DNA of 64,000 nucleotides from Sutterella faecalis (GTDB lineage: Bacteria; Pseudomonadota; Gammaproteobacteria; Burkholderiales; Burkholderiaceae_F). The notes under the pieces were generated by a model. The model was not told the DNA's origin, did no database searches, and saw only the letters and a list, made by a program, of their open reading frames with translations. A program made the position numbers and the translations under genes. Location: contig NZ_CP040882.1 of assembly GCF_006337085.1 (NCBI RefSeq), positions 1,178,001-1,242,000 on the forward strand, read 5' to 3'. Shown one piece after another: positions 42,391-51,567 of this stretch (its first letter is position 1; every line of letters begins with the position of its first letter).

Positions 42391-42644
42391 CTTGTTGTTT
42401 TCATGGCGTCCCTCAGCCAAAAAGGCCGGCCCTTCATTGCCGCCCGTCAGGCCTTAAGGACTAAAATCAGGAGTTTCGGGTCCCTCGCGGGACATCAGTC
42501 CGCTCCCTTTCCGTCATCATGTACGGATCCGGAAGCCGGAGCTTCGCGCTCCCCGATTTTTATCTTTTTCCGAAGTAAGCCGCATTTGCCGTGCTTTTTT
42601 CGGAAAAAGACCAGGCAGACTTTTTCCATCCATTTGAAAAATCA

Positions 42645-45272
42645 ATGAAAGTCTCAGATATCCGACGTACCTTTCTGAAGTTTTACGAAAGCAAAGGTCA
42701 CACCATCGTAGCTTCAAGCCCCGTCGTTCCCGGCAACGACCCGACGCTTCTCTTTACCAATGCCGGCATGAACCAGTTCAAGGACGTGTACCTTGGGTTC
42801 GACAAGCGCCCCTACAAGCGCGCCACGACCTCGCAGAAGTGCATCCGCGCGGGCGGCAAGCACAACGACCTTGACAATGTGGGCTACACCGCGCGTCACC
42901 ATACCTTCTTCGAAATGCTCGGGAACTTCTCGTTCGGCGACTATTTCAAGAAGGACGCGATCCACTTCGCCTGGGAGCTCCTTACCGAGCACTTCCATCT
43001 GCCGCCCGAAAAGCTCTGGGTGACGGTCTATGCGGAAGACGACGAGGCCTACAACATCTGGCACAAGGAAGTGGGCATTCCCGCCGACCGCATCGTGCGC
43101 ATCGGCGACAACAAGGGCGCCCGCTACATGTCCGACAACTTCTGGATGATGGGCGACACCGGTCCCTGCGGCCCCTGCTCGGAAATCTTCTACGACCATG
43201 GTCCCTCCGTGCAGGGCGGCCCTCCGGGGAGCCCCGACGAAGACGGCGACCGCTACATGGAGATCTGGAACCTGGTCTTCATGCAGTTCTACCGCGACGA
43301 AAAGGGCGAAATGCATAAGCTCCCGCGCCCCTCGATCGACACCGGCATGGGCCTTGAGCGCATTGCCACGGTCCTTCAGGGCGTGCACAGCAACTACGAC
43401 ATCGACCTCTTCAGGAACCTTCTTGCCGCAGCGAAGAAGGCTGTCGACGCCGTTTCCGAAACGCCCGCCGACATCAATTCGCCCTCGCTCAAGGTGATTG
43501 CCGACCACATCCGTGCGTGCGCCTTCTGCGTCGCCGACGGCGTGCTCCCGGGCAATGAAGGCCGCGCCTACGTGCTGCGCCGCATCTGCCGCCGCGCCAT
43601 CCGCCACGGCTACAAGCTCGGCGCCCGCGGTCCGTTCTTCTATACCCTTGTCGACGCCGTGCGCAAGGAAATGGCCGAAGCCTATCCTGAGCTCAATAAT
43701 CCGGAAATCGAAAAGGTGATTGAGGATGAGGAACGCCGCTTCCTCCTCACGCTCTCGAAGGGCATGGAAATCCTCGAGGACGCTATTGCGAAGAACAAGG
43801 ACGGCGTCCTTGACGGCGAAGTAGTCTTCAAGCTCCACGACACCTACGGGTTCCCGGCCGACCTCACGGGCGACGTCTGCCGCGAACGCGGCATCACGGT
43901 CAACACGGAAGAGTTCGACCGCGCCATGGAACGTCAGCGCGCCGCCGCCCGCGCCTCGGCCAAGTTCAAGATGGCCGCCGGCCTCGCCTATTCGGGTGCG
44001 GACACGGTCTTCACGGGCTACGAAACGCTTGACGAAAAGGATGCTGAAGTCGTCGCCCTTTACGTCAACGGCGACCCCGTTCAGAAGGTTGAAGCCGGCA
44101 GCGAATGCGTCGCCGTCTTCAACCGCACGCCCTTCTACGCCGAATCCGGCGGTCAGGTTGGCGACCAGGGTGAAGCGAAGAACGATACGTCGCTTCTCAA
44201 GGTGCTCGACACCTTCCGCGTGAAGGCTGCCGTGACGGGCATGCAGTGCCACGTCGCCGAGGGTTCCATCTCCGTGGGCGACAAGTTCGATCTGCACGTG
44301 GATGAAGCCCGCCGTCAGGCCACTCAGCGCAACCACTCCGTCACCCACCTCATGCACTTTGCGCTTCGCACGGTGCTCGGCGACAAGGTCGCTCAGAAGG
44401 GTTCTCTGGTTACGCCCGAAGCGACGCGCTTTGACTTCTCCTACACGAAGCCCGTTACGGCTGAACAGATCGCCGAAGTCGAACGCATCGTCAACGCCGA
44501 AATCCTGCGCAACGTCCCGGTTTCGACGCGTGTTCTTCCGATTGAGGAAGCCAAGCACACCGGTGCCGTCATGCTCTTCGGCGAACGCTACGGCGAAACC
44601 GTGCGCGTCCTTGACATCGGCAAGTCCTGCGAATTCTGCGGCGGCACGCACGTCAAGGCGACGGGCGACATCGGGTTCTTCAAGATCGTCTCTGAATCGG
44701 GCATTGCTGCCGGCGTTCGCCGCATTGAGGCCGTCACCGGCATGAATGCGCTCGCCTGGGTCCAGCACGAGGAATCCCTCGTTGCCCGTACGGCGCGTGA
44801 ATTCAAGGCCCCTGCCGATGAAATCCCGACCAAGGCCGCTGACCTCCTCAATACGGTCCGCACGCTGGAAAAGGGCATCGAGCAGCTGAAGAGCCAGATG
44901 GCCTCCCGCGCGGGCGATGCGCTCATCAGCGAAGCCGTCGACGTGAAGGGCGTTCGCGTTCTTCTCGCCCGTCTTGACGGTGCTGACGCCAAGGCCCTTC
45001 GCGAGACGATGGACAAGGTGAAGGACAAGCTCGGCTCTGCCGTTGCCGTACTCGCTGCAGCCCAGCCTGACGGCCGCGTGCAGCTCGCTGCCGGCGTCAC
45101 CAAGGATCTCACCGGCAAAGTGAAGGCGGGTGAACTCGCCAACTTTGTCGCCGGACTCCTCGGCGGCAAGGGCGGCGGCAAGCCAGACCTCGCCATGGCG
45201 GGCGCTGCCGATGCGGCGCACCTCAATGATGCGCTCGTCAAGGCCCGTGCCTGGATTGAGGAGCATCTCTGA
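42645..45272 (+). CDS. alaS: Alanyl-tRNA synthetase
   Basis: AlaS charges tRNA-Ala and edits Ser/Gly mischarging. The 875-aa protein has a class II catalytic core ([50 protein letters not shown]), an editing domain with HxxxH ([13 protein letters not shown]) and CxxxH ([16 protein letters not shown]), and the C-terminal DHHA1 domain with [19 protein letters not shown] 42645 is fixed by the family N-terminus; the ribosome binding site is weak. The stop overlaps the tusA-like start (TGATG), so both are in one operon. Confidence 0.97.
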   Translation: MKVSDIRRTFLKFYESKGHTIVASSPVVPGNDPTLLFTNAGMNQFKDVYLGFDKRPYKRATTSQKCIRAGGKHNDLDNVGYTARHHTFFEMLGNFSFGDYFKKDAIHFAWELLTEHFHLPPEKLWVTVYAEDDEAYNIWHKEVGIPADRIVRIGDNKGARYMSDNFWMMGDTGPCGPCSEIFYDHGPSVQGGPPGSPDEDGDRYMEIWNLVFMQFYRDEKGEMHKLPRPSIDTGMGLERIATVLQGVHSNYDIDLFRNLLAAAKKAVDAVSETPADINSPSLKVIADHIRACAFCVADGVLPGNEGRAYVLRRICRRAIRHGYKLGARGPFFYTLVDAVRKEMAEAYPELNNPEIEKVIEDEERRFLLTLSKGMEILEDAIAKNKDGVLDGEVVFKLHDTYGFPADLTGDVCRERGITVNTEEFDRAMERQRAAARASAKFKMAAGLAYSGADTVFTGYETLDEKDAEVVALYVNGDPVQKVEAGSECVAVFNRTPFYAESGGQVGDQGEAKNDTSLLKVLDTFRVKAAVTGMQCHVAEGSISVGDKFDLHVDEARRQATQRNHSVTHLMHFALRTVLGDKVAQKGSLVTPEATRFDFSYTKPVTAEQIAEVERIVNAEILRNVPVSTRVLPIEEAKHTGAVMLFGERYGETVRVLDIGKSCEFCGGTHVKATGDIGFFKIVSESGIAAGVRRIEAVTGMNALAWVQHEESLVARTAREFKAPADEIPTKAADLLNTVRTLEKGIEQLKSQMASRAGDALISEAVDVKGVRVLLARLDGADAKALRETMDKVKDKLGSAVAVLAAAQPDGRVQLAAGVTKDLTGKVKAGELANFVAGLLGGKGGGKPDLAMAGAADAAHLNDALVKARAWIEEHL

Positions 45273-45547
45273 TGACGGGTCCCGTGGACGCATGCGCGCT
45301 CGCGGGAGAGGCCGAAGAGCTGATGCTTCCCGGCCTCTCCTGCCCAATGCCTGTGCTGAAGGCCAAGAAGGCGCTTGCGAAGCTCCCTGCGGGAGCGCTC
45401 CTGCGGGTCTGGAGCACCGACCCGCACAGTCTTCCGGATCTCAGCGACTTCGCCCGACAGACAGGCCACAAGCTTGTTGCCCAGTCGGAAACGGAGAAGG
45501 ACGACAGGCACTGGTTTGTGAGCCTCATTGCCCGTCGAGAGGATTGA
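45272..45547 (+). CDS. TusA/SirA family sulfur-carrier protein
   Basis: The 91-aa protein has LPGLSCPMPVLKAKKALAKL, with the CPxP motif whose Cys carries persulfide sulfur in TusA-family proteins, and STDPHSLPDLSDFARQTGHK typical of the fold. It may pass sulfur to tRNA thiolation or other acceptors. Its start overlaps the alaS stop by one base (TGATG). An N-terminal extension of about 20 residues before the fold is present. Which TusA subfamily it belongs to is unclear. Confidence 0.85.
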   Translation: MTGPVDACALAGEAEELMLPGLSCPMPVLKAKKALAKLPAGALLRVWSTDPHSLPDLSDFARQTGHKLVAQSETEKDDRHWFVSLIARRED

Positions 45548-45581
45548 CTGGCTTTTAGAGCGTTGAAGTCATCGCTTATCC

Positions 45582-45613
45582 AGCCCGGCATCTTCGGATG
45601 GCCGGGCTTTTTA
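45582..45613 (+). terminator. Terminator of alaS-tusA
   Basis: AGCCCGGC pairs with GCCGGGCT, with a UUCG-type loop region and a T-run. Confidence 0.85.
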
Positions 45614-45642
45614 TTCCAAGAAAAAATATTTTTCTTCAGCTC

Positions 45643-45671
45643 TTGCTTTTTTAGAGCGTTTCGTCTATAGT
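45643..45671 (+). promoter_or_regulatory. Sigma70-type promoter of the tRNA-Arg pair
   Basis: TTGCTT (45643-45648) and TATAGT (45666-45671) are separated by 17 bases, 22 bases before the first tRNA. Confidence 0.7.
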
Positions 45672-45692
45672 TCGTGCTCTGCAAATTTTGAT

Positions 45693-45769
45693 GCGCCAGT
45701 AGCTCAGTTGGATAGAGTATCTGGCTACGAACCAGAGGGTCGTGGGTTCGAATCCTGCCTGGCGCACCA
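45693..45769 (+). tRNA. tRNA-Arg (anticodon ACG), copy 2
   Basis: 77 bases with encoded CCA, identical to the copy at 34306; the acceptor GCGCCAG pairs with CTGGCGC and the anticodon is ACG. Confidence 0.97.
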
Positions 45770-45832
45770 CACAATTCGCAGAATGGATCTTTTTAGACGG
45801 ATGTCTGAAATGATCTGCGCAAAGAAATACGT

Positions 45833-45909
45833 GCGCCAGTAGCTCAGTTGGATAGAGTATCTGGCTACGAACCAGAGGGTCGTGGGTTCGAATCCTGCCT
45901 GGCGCACCA
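45833..45909 (+). tRNA. tRNA-Arg (anticodon ACG), copy 3
   Basis: 77 bases with encoded CCA, identical to copies 1 and 2 and 140 bases downstream of copy 2, probably on one transcript. Confidence 0.97.
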
Positions 45910-46301
45910 TTTCACTTTAAAGCGCACCGGAAAATGGAGCAGCTGTGTTGAACAGTTGCTCTTTTTTATTGTCATTTGAATATGTATGTCAAATTAAATT
46001 GTTCGCAGTAGAACACTAATCTGAAGAATAATGGAAAATCATTTTGCCTAAAAAATAGGCAAAATCGTAACTGCATGATTCCTTTGCGAAGAATGCATTT
46101 GTGCACTTTTTGAAGCCGAGTTATGCACATATTCTGTGGAAAACCTGCACGCCGGCCCTGTGGACAACCAAAACATTCCGGGGAGCATTTCATCCCGAAA
46201 ACCCTTCTGCTGCAGTGCATTCCCTTTTAATAAAAGAAAAGGTTCCGCTTCTCTTCTGAAGTCGGAACCTGTGTGGAAATCTTGGTGCCTAAAAGGAACC
46301 T
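45910..46301. other. Gene-free AT-rich region with hairpin and DnaA-box-like motifs
   Basis: 392 bases with no convincing gene. ATTTTGCCTA/TAGGCAAAAT forms a perfect 10-base hairpin at 46041-46066. Three motifs resemble DnaA boxes: TTATGCACA at 46121 (exact TTATNCACA), and on the other strand TTTTCCACA (46135-46143) and TTGTCCACA (46159-46167), each one mismatch from TTATCCACA. It lies downstream of folA and of the tRNA pair. Confidence 0.5.
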
Positions 46302-46796
46302 TCAGAGGGGTCTGCGCGACCACTCCTCAAACTCAACCCGCCATGGCCGGCGAGCGGTCGGAAACAGGATTTTCAAAACTGATTTTCTGAATTTTGCTCT
46401 GGGTATGGTCGGGAACCAAGTGTCGCCATCGAAATCATGGTCGATGTGCGTGAGCCAGATTTTGTCCGCAAGCGGCATCGCCTGACGATAGATTTCTCCG
46501 CCGCCGGTCACGAAAATGCGCTTTGCATTGCCGGCTGCCCCGATGGCTTGTGAAAGCGAGCGGACAACCAAAACACCCTTCGGCACGGAGATCTGTCGGC
46601 GCGTAATGACGATGTTGAGGCGCCCGGGCAAGGCTCTCCCGATCGATTCCCAGGTCTTTCGCCCCATGAGTACCGGAGAGCCGAAGGTTGTTTTCTTAAA
46701 GAACGCGAAATCCTCAGGAATGCGCCAGAGGAGGCGGTTCCCGCCTCCGATGACGCCGTTTCTGGCGGCTGCCGCGATGAGTTCAATGGAAGCCAT
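46302..46796 (-). CDS. folA: Dihydrofolate reductase
   Basis: FolA reduces dihydrofolate to tetrahydrofolate with NADPH. The 164-aa protein has the landmarks IAAAARNGVIGGGNRLLWRI (active-site loop), PEDFAFFKKTTFGSPVLMGR with KTWESIG, LPGRLNIVITR, FVTGGGEIYRQAMP and LTHIDHDFDGDTWFP. The usual active-site Asp is replaced by Glu in this position (WRIPEDF), as in many FolA variants. ATG 46796 has AGGAGA upstream. It follows thyA by 41 bases on the same strand, so thymidylate synthesis and folate recycling are coupled. Confidence 0.93.
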   Translation of the reverse strand: MASIELIAAAARNGVIGGGNRLLWRIPEDFAFFKKTTFGSPVLMGRKTWESIGRALPGRLNIVITRRQISVPKGVLVVRSLSQAIGAAGNAKRIFVTGGGEIYRQAMPLADKIWLTHIDHDFDGDTWFPTIPRAKFRKSVLKILFPTARRPWRVEFEEWSRRPL

Positions 46797-46837
46797 CTGC
46801 AGGTCTCCTGGTATGAATTCAGAGGGTTGAAGGCGCA

Positions 46838-47638
46838 TTACACCGCGACCGGCGCCTTGATGGCGGGCCAGGGGTCGTACCCTTCAAACGAGAAGTCTTC
46901 GTACTGATAGTCAAAGAGCGACGCCGGGCGCCGGGCGATGACAAGCTTCGGATAAGGACGGGGCTCGCGCGAAAGTTGGAGCTTCGTCTGCTCGACGTGG
47001 TTGTCGTAGATGTGGCAGTCGCCGCCCGTCCAGACGAAGTCTCCGGGGAGCAGATCGCACTGCTGGGCAATCATGTGCGTGAGCAGCGCATAGCTCGCGA
47101 TGTTGAAGGGGACGCCCAGGAACATGTCGCAGCTTCGCTGATAGAGCTGGCAGGAGAGCTTTCCGTCCGCCACATAGAACTGGAAAAGACAATGGCAGGG
47201 CGGAAGCGCCATTTTGGAGAGCTCCGCAGGATTCCAGGCCGTGACGACGAGACGGCGGGAATCCGGCGTCTCGCGAATGCGCCTGAGAACATCCGAAATC
47301 TGGTCTATCGTGCCGCCGTCAGGCGTCGGCCACGAGCGCCACTGATGCCCGTAGACGGGACCGAGGTCGCCCTTTTCATCCGCCCACTCGTCCCAGATCG
47401 TCACGTTGTGGTCGTGCAGATACCTGATGTTGGTCGAGCCCGAGAGGAACCAGAGGAGTTCATAGATGATCGAGCGCAGGTGGAGCTTCTTCGTCGTTAC
47501 GAGCGGGAAGCCTTCCGAGAGCGGAAAGCGCATCTGGCACCCGAAGAGAGACCGGGTACCGGTACCGGTTCGATCGGACTTATGGGTCCCCTTCTCAAAA
47601 ATCTCCCGAAGGAGCGTTTCGTACTGATTTGAAGCCAT
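46838..47638 (-). CDS. thyA: Thymidylate synthase
   Basis: ThyA methylates dUMP to dTMP using methylene-tetrahydrofolate. The 266-aa protein has the landmarks [43 protein letters not shown], the catalytic loop [14 protein letters not shown] with the nucleophilic Cys, and [20 protein letters not shown]; the C-terminus is ...IKAPVAV. ATG 47638 has GGAGGAG upstream. It is the first gene of thyA-folA. Confidence 0.96.
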   Translation of the reverse strand: MASNQYETLLREIFEKGTHKSDRTGTGTRSLFGCQMRFPLSEGFPLVTTKKLHLRSIIYELLWFLSGSTNIRYLHDHNVTIWDEWADEKGDLGPVYGHQWRSWPTPDGGTIDQISDVLRRIRETPDSRRLVVTAWNPAELSKMALPPCHCLFQFYVADGKLSCQLYQRSCDMFLGVPFNIASYALLTHMIAQQCDLLPGDFVWTGGDCHIYDNHVEQTKLQLSREPRPYPKLVIARRPASLFDYQYEDFSFEGYDPWPAIKAPVAV

Positions 47639-47704
47639 CAGCTCCTCCGCTCGAAAAACGAAAACGATGATTATAAGGTTGCGCAGAAACTCAGGCACAG
47701 GCGC

Positions 47705-47744
47705 GAAAAAAAGCGCTCACGCGAGACAATCCCGGTGAGCGCTT
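47705..47744 (-). terminator. Terminator of cstA
   Basis: AAGCGCTCAC pairs with GTGAGCGCTT and the minus-strand tail is a run of seven T. A second small hairpin (GCGGGAG/CTCCCGC) lies at about 47760-47780, closer to the gene. Confidence 0.85.
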
Positions 47745-47795
47745 CCAGGCATTGAGAACGCGGGAGCGGAACTCCCGCGTCCCTGGCGTCAGAGG

Positions 47796-49625
47796 TTATT
47801 CCTCTACGATGGTCTTCACCTCAACGCCGTACGAGTCCTTGACGGTCGTATGAATGTTGAGCAGAGCCACCCAGCGGCGCAGCACGCCGATGATCACGAA
47901 GAGCATCAGAACCATGATGAGCGCGGAGAGGAAGGCTAGCAGCATCTGGCTGTTGGGGAGGTACTGATTGAAGATCAGCCAGAGACCGGCCCAGAACGTG
48001 ATGATCGTCATCAGGATGCCCGGAACACCCGTCACCCAGGCGTACTTCACCTTGTTCATGCGCATGATGACGGTGGTGCCGATCAGGAGCGTGACGGAGG
48101 CGAGGAGCTGGTTGCAGATGCCGAAGAGGGGCCAGATCGAACCAATGTCGCCCGACCAGACGAGATAGCCCCACGTACCCGTGAAGATCGCGGAAGTGAT
48201 CACAATGCCGGGCCACCATTCCTTGTCGCCGAACTTCGGCCAGACCTTGCCCATCATTTCCTGCAGGAAGAAGCGGCCCACGCGGGTGCCGGCGTCAACA
48301 GCCGTCAGGATGAAGACGGCTTCGAACATGATGGCGAAGTGATACCAGTACGCCATCAGGCTTTCCATGAACGGAATCTTCGAGAAGATGTGGGCCATGC
48401 CGACGGCGAGCGACACCGAGCCGCCCGGACGGGCCATCAGGCTTTCCTGAACTTCAGCCTCGAGCTGCGGGAGTTCAACCACAGACATGCCGAGCTTGGC
48501 GAACTTGTCGGCCGGAGCGTTGATCGCGAAGTAGTCGGCAGGAACAAGCACGCAGGCGGCAACGAGAGCCATGACGGCGACGAAGCCTTCCATGAGCATT
48601 GCGCCGTAGCCGACGAAGAGCACGTCCTTTTCATTGCCGATCATCTTCGGGGTCGTGCCCGTGCCGATCGTGGCATGGAAGCCCGAAAGCGCGCCGCAGG
48701 CAATCGTGATGAAGAGGAACGGAATCACCGGACCGCCGATGATCGGGCCGCCGCCGTGAATGAATTCCGTCAGGGGCGGCATGTTGAAGTTGGGCATCAC
48801 GAAGGCAATGCCGATCGCAAGCGCGCCGATCGTGCCGATCTTGAGGAAGGTCGAGAGATAGTCGCGCGGCAGAAGGAGGAGCCACACCGGAAGAACCGAG
48901 GCAAAGAAGCCGTAGATCGGGATGAGGAGGCTCATCTCGGGCTTGTCGATGTCAAGGAAGCCGAAGTATTCGGGGTGCGAAGCAACCCACGGACCCGAAA
49001 GAATGCAGAGGAAGAGGAGCACGACGCCCATGATCGTGGCGCCCGAAACGTCGCCCTTGCGCCAGACCTGCATGTAGAGGCCCATCAGAATGGCGATCGG
49101 AATGGTCGCGGCCACGGTGTAGGTCGACCAGAGCGAGTTGTGCATCGCATTGACGACCGCGATCGAGAGACCTGCAAGCGTGAGGATCAGAATCGCGAGG
49201 ACTGCCCAGGCGGCAACGCGGCCCGTCGTGGAGTCGATTTCCTGGCTCGCGATGTAGGCGAGCGAATTGCCGCGGTGACGCACCGAGCAGAAGAGCACGA
49301 CCATGTCGTGCACGCCGCCCGCGAGAACGCAGCCGATCAGAATCCAGAGCAGGCCCGGGAGATAGCCGAACTGCGCGGCGAGAACCGGTCCGAGAAGGGG
49401 ACCCGCGGCAGCAATAGCGGCGAAGTGGTGGCCGAAGAGCACGTACTTGTTCGTCGGCACATAGTCTTTGCCATCATCAAAGCGCACGGCAGGGGTTTCG
49501 CGGGCGGCATTGATGTTGAGCACCTTCTGAGCAATCCATAGGCCGTAGAAGCGGTATGCGATTGCAAAGATGCATAGAGCGGCGAATACGATGGTGAGTG
49601 CATTCACCCCGTTCAGCGTTTCCAT
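47796..49625 (-). CDS. cstA: Carbon starvation protein A, peptide/pyruvate transporter family
   Basis: The 609-aa inner-membrane protein has about 16 hydrophobic segments. CstA landmarks: DGKDYVPTNKYVLFGHHFAA, IAAAGPLLGPVLAAQFGYLP, GVHDMVVLFCSVRHRGNSLA, FHATIGTGTTPKMIGNEKDV and WPLFGICNQLLASVTLLIGT. CstA-family proteins import peptides or pyruvate. ATG 49625 (METLNGVNALTIVFAAL) with AGGAAAAG upstream is preferred to the ATG 34 codons earlier. It is the sole gene of its unit. Confidence 0.93.
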   Translation of the reverse strand: METLNGVNALTIVFAALCIFAIAYRFYGLWIAQKVLNINAARETPAVRFDDGKDYVPTNKYVLFGHHFAAIAAAGPLLGPVLAAQFGYLPGLLWILIGCVLAGGVHDMVVLFCSVRHRGNSLAYIASQEIDSTTGRVAAWAVLAILILTLAGLSIAVVNAMHNSLWSTYTVAATIPIAILMGLYMQVWRKGDVSGATIMGVVLLFLCILSGPWVASHPEYFGFLDIDKPEMSLLIPIYGFFASVLPVWLLLLPRDYLSTFLKIGTIGALAIGIAFVMPNFNMPPLTEFIHGGGPIIGGPVIPFLFITIACGALSGFHATIGTGTTPKMIGNEKDVLFVGYGAMLMEGFVAVMALVAACVLVPADYFAINAPADKFAKLGMSVVELPQLEAEVQESLMARPGGSVSLAVGMAHIFSKIPFMESLMAYWYHFAIMFEAVFILTAVDAGTRVGRFFLQEMMGKVWPKFGDKEWWPGIVITSAIFTGTWGYLVWSGDIGSIWPLFGICNQLLASVTLLIGTTVIMRMNKVKYAWVTGVPGILMTIITFWAGLWLIFNQYLPNSQMLLAFLSALIMVLMLFVIIGVLRRWVALLNIHTTVKDSYGVEVKTIVEE

Positions 49626-49927
49626 AACGATCTTTTCCTTTGGTTGTGGATGGGACAACGCCAGAGGGAAAAGGACCGTCGCTTTCGAGTGAGTGATGAG
49701 GAATGAGCCTCGCTCAGCCTTCGCCAAAAGAGGTAATTATTATCGTAATCCCCTAGAGGTATTCGCTCTTATCGAAAACAAGCAGACTTTTCGTAGCGTT
49801 GAGCCAAGTTTACCCATCTGCCGCACTGTAAGCGAAGATGTCAGACCGTTAGGAATTCAATTTTTATTGATGCAAGGCCATGGCAATAGGCATTTGCCCT
49901 CAAATCCTCAGGCTGATCCGTACCCCT
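49626..49927. other. cstA upstream region
   Basis: 302 bases without a convincing gene between cstA and a same-strand hypothetical gene. It must hold the cstA promoter. No clear operator or terminator was found. Confidence 0.5.
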
Positions 49928-50479
49928 TTAAAGGTAAGGCATATATAGGTCGGAAAGCTTAAGCGCTTCAGCCTTTCCGGAGAAGACTCCGGACCAGCCG
50001 ATCATGAGCTGAATGTATTCAGCCGGATCCGCCTGAGCGCCTTCCGTTTTGATTTTTTCCTGGTGTGCCGAGAGACGAGAAAGCGAAGCTTCAAAGGCCC
50101 GGAGCGCCGCAGCAACGACATCGTGATCAGAACGAACGGAAGGGTCGGAACTTCCGCCCCCTTCAATGAGCGCACGTGCCAGCACCTCCGGCATTGCCGC
50201 TCTCAGATGCGACGCGAGCTTTGCGCCTGCCCAGCCGTTGGGCTCCACCCGATCGGGTCCCGCCTGACCTTCGAGTATGGCGCAGAGGTCCTCAAAGAAT
50301 TCCTCATGCTGCTCAGCAGCCTGGGCGGCATCGGGCGCTTCGGGCGTATGCGTTCTCAGCCATTCATCCTGCAGGTGGGCGATGCCCAATTCCTCCAGCA
50401 CAAGGAGCATCGTGCTCTGATCGGTGAGATCAACAACGCCGTAAGGCCTGATTTCATTGACGGGAGGAAACTGCTGCAT
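49928..50479 (-). CDS. Hypothetical soluble protein, 183 aa
   Basis: I do not recognise the family. The protein is acidic to neutral, predicted mostly helical, without signal peptide or membrane span (begins MQQFPPVNEIRPYGVVDLTD; ends KAEALKLSDLYMPYL). Codon use and composition match the neighbours and the long frame is open only in this direction over this stretch, which supports a real gene. The ribosome binding site is weak. It lies downstream of the DUF1178 gene on the same strand with a 107-base gap. Confidence 0.7.
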   Translation of the reverse strand: MQQFPPVNEIRPYGVVDLTDQSTMLLVLEELGIAHLQDEWLRTHTPEAPDAAQAAEQHEEFFEDLCAILEGQAGPDRVEPNGWAGAKLASHLRAAMPEVLARALIEGGGSSDPSVRSDHDVVAAALRAFEASLSRLSAHQEKIKTEGAQADPAEYIQLMIGWSGVFSGKAEALKLSDLYMPYL

Positions 50480-50586
50480 GAGAAACGTCGTTCAAAAAAG
50501 AAAGCATCCCGCCGGTTGAGAATGCGATGACCTTTCGTCATTCCGGCGAGAGGTTGGATTTTAGCCGCAGGAAAGCGCCTGGAATC

Positions 50587-51036
50587 TTAATTGAGAGGCT
50601 CGAGAGCCTCTTCGGGCAGAGAAACCACATTGATGCCTTCGGAACGGAGATCCGCCGCCTCAAGTGGCGTGCAGGTGCCGCGCACGAGCTTCTTCGGGCT
50701 TTTGCCTTTTTCCATTTTCCGTACGGTTTCGGGAAATGCTTCTCCGACATCCTCGGCACGCCTTGCGGCCTCGCGCAGAATCCCGAGCGTCTGCGCTCTG
50801 AGCGCCTCCTCCTGCTCGCGTGCATTGCTCGCCGCTCGCAAAGAGAGATCTTCATTTACATCGCTTCGAGTGGTGCCTTCCACCGGCCGGATCTTTGCGC
50901 CGGACGGGAGCTTCTGAATATCCGGAGCACCGCATGCCGGACATCCCTCAGGCAGATCTTCCGGACGGTCGCTTCGGAGCCAGACCTCGAAAACGTGCCC
51001 GTTAATGCACCGAAAATTGAAGATTTTCAAGCTCAT
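50587..51036 (-). CDS. DUF1178 family protein with zinc-ribbon-like start
   Basis: The protein has 149 aa. The N-terminus MSLKIFNFRCINGHVFEVWL with CPACGAPDIQKLPSG later forms a C-x2-NGH...CPxCG pattern typical of DUF1178 and suggests a zinc ribbon; the rest is helical. The C-terminal LRSEGINVVSLPEEALEPLN is also family-like. DUF1178 proteins are common in proteobacteria and have no settled function. Confidence 0.82.
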   Translation of the reverse strand: MSLKIFNFRCINGHVFEVWLRSDRPEDLPEGCPACGAPDIQKLPSGAKIRPVEGTTRSDVNEDLSLRAASNAREQEEALRAQTLGILREAARRAEDVGEAFPETVRKMEKGKSPKKLVRGTCTPLEAADLRSEGINVVSLPEEALEPLN

Positions 51037-51115
51037 AAAAAGGATGATGCAAGAGAAAAACGAGACCGGCGTTCTTCGCGGCAGGAATAAATCCGGCCCG
51101 CCTTCAGGAAAAAAC

Positions 51116-51145
51116 TTGACAAATCAAAAATAGACATGCTACATT
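51116..51145 (+). promoter_or_regulatory. Promoter with extended -10 for the tRNA-Ser/tRNA-Gly transcript
   Basis: TTGACA (51116-51121) is followed after 18 bases by TACATT (51140-51145), preceded by TGC, an extended -10 form. The tRNA starts about 84 bases further, so a leader would be cleaved off. Confidence 0.65.
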
Positions 51146-51228
51146 CCGCTTCCTCAGTTCAGGGCACAGCCCTCGCGATTCGCAACCCAATCACCACGGG
51201 CTGGATCAATGCGTCTGAGGACATTCAT

Positions 51229-51319
51229 GGAAGGATGGCAGAGTGGTTGATTGTACCGCCCTGGAAAGGCGGCATACGGAAATTCCGTATCGAGGGTTCG
51301 AATCCCTCTCCTTCCGCCA
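51229..51319 (+). tRNA. tRNA-Ser (anticodon GGA)
   Basis: 91 bases with CCA and a long variable arm. The acceptor GGAAGGA pairs with TCCTTCC, and the anticodon GGA lies in CCCTGGAAAGG. Confidence 0.95.
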
Positions 51320-51364
51320 GAATTGCTTAACTTGGTGAGTCTTAATCTCATCAAGGCGCGCGAA

Positions 51365-51439
51365 GCGGGCGTCGTATAACGGCCATTACCTCAGCTTCCC
51401 AAGCTGATGACGAGGGTTCGACTCCCTTCGCCCGCTCCA
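51365..51439 (+). tRNA. tRNA-Gly (anticodon TCC)
   Basis: 75 bases with CCA. The acceptor GCGGGCG pairs with CGCCCGC, and the anticodon stem-loop CAGCTTCCCAAGCTG carries TCC. Probably cotranscribed with tRNA-Ser. Confidence 0.95.
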
Positions 51440-51452
51440 GACGAAAAACGTC

Positions 51453-51486
51453 AAGCCCGACAGAAAGATCTGCCGGGCTTTTTTGT
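51453..51486 (+). terminator. Terminator of the tRNA-Ser/tRNA-Gly transcript
   Basis: AAGCCCGaCAGA pairs with TCTGcCGGGCTT, followed by TTTT. Confidence 0.88.
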
Positions 51487-51567
51487 TTTCGTGCGACGAA
51501 GACTGACGTTTAGCGCGGCTACAATTTTCTCGCTTCCTGATTTTTCTTTCTTTCGACGGGTGAACTC

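Noticed and set aside
42714..45347. An 877-codon open frame antisense to alaS
   Set aside because: It mirrors the strong codon bias of alaS (GC-rich third positions leave the antisense frame open), has no recognisable domain, and alaS is certain.
46121..46167. Replication origin at the DnaA-box-like cluster
   Set aside because: Only three boxes, two with mismatches, and none of the usual origin genes (dnaA, dnaN, rpmH, gidA) is nearby. Kept only as a possible DnaA-binding site.
45972..46390. Small frames in the gap between tRNA-Arg and folA
   Set aside because: They overlap the hairpin or run into folA on the other strand, lack ribosome binding sites and have composition unlike the neighbouring genes.
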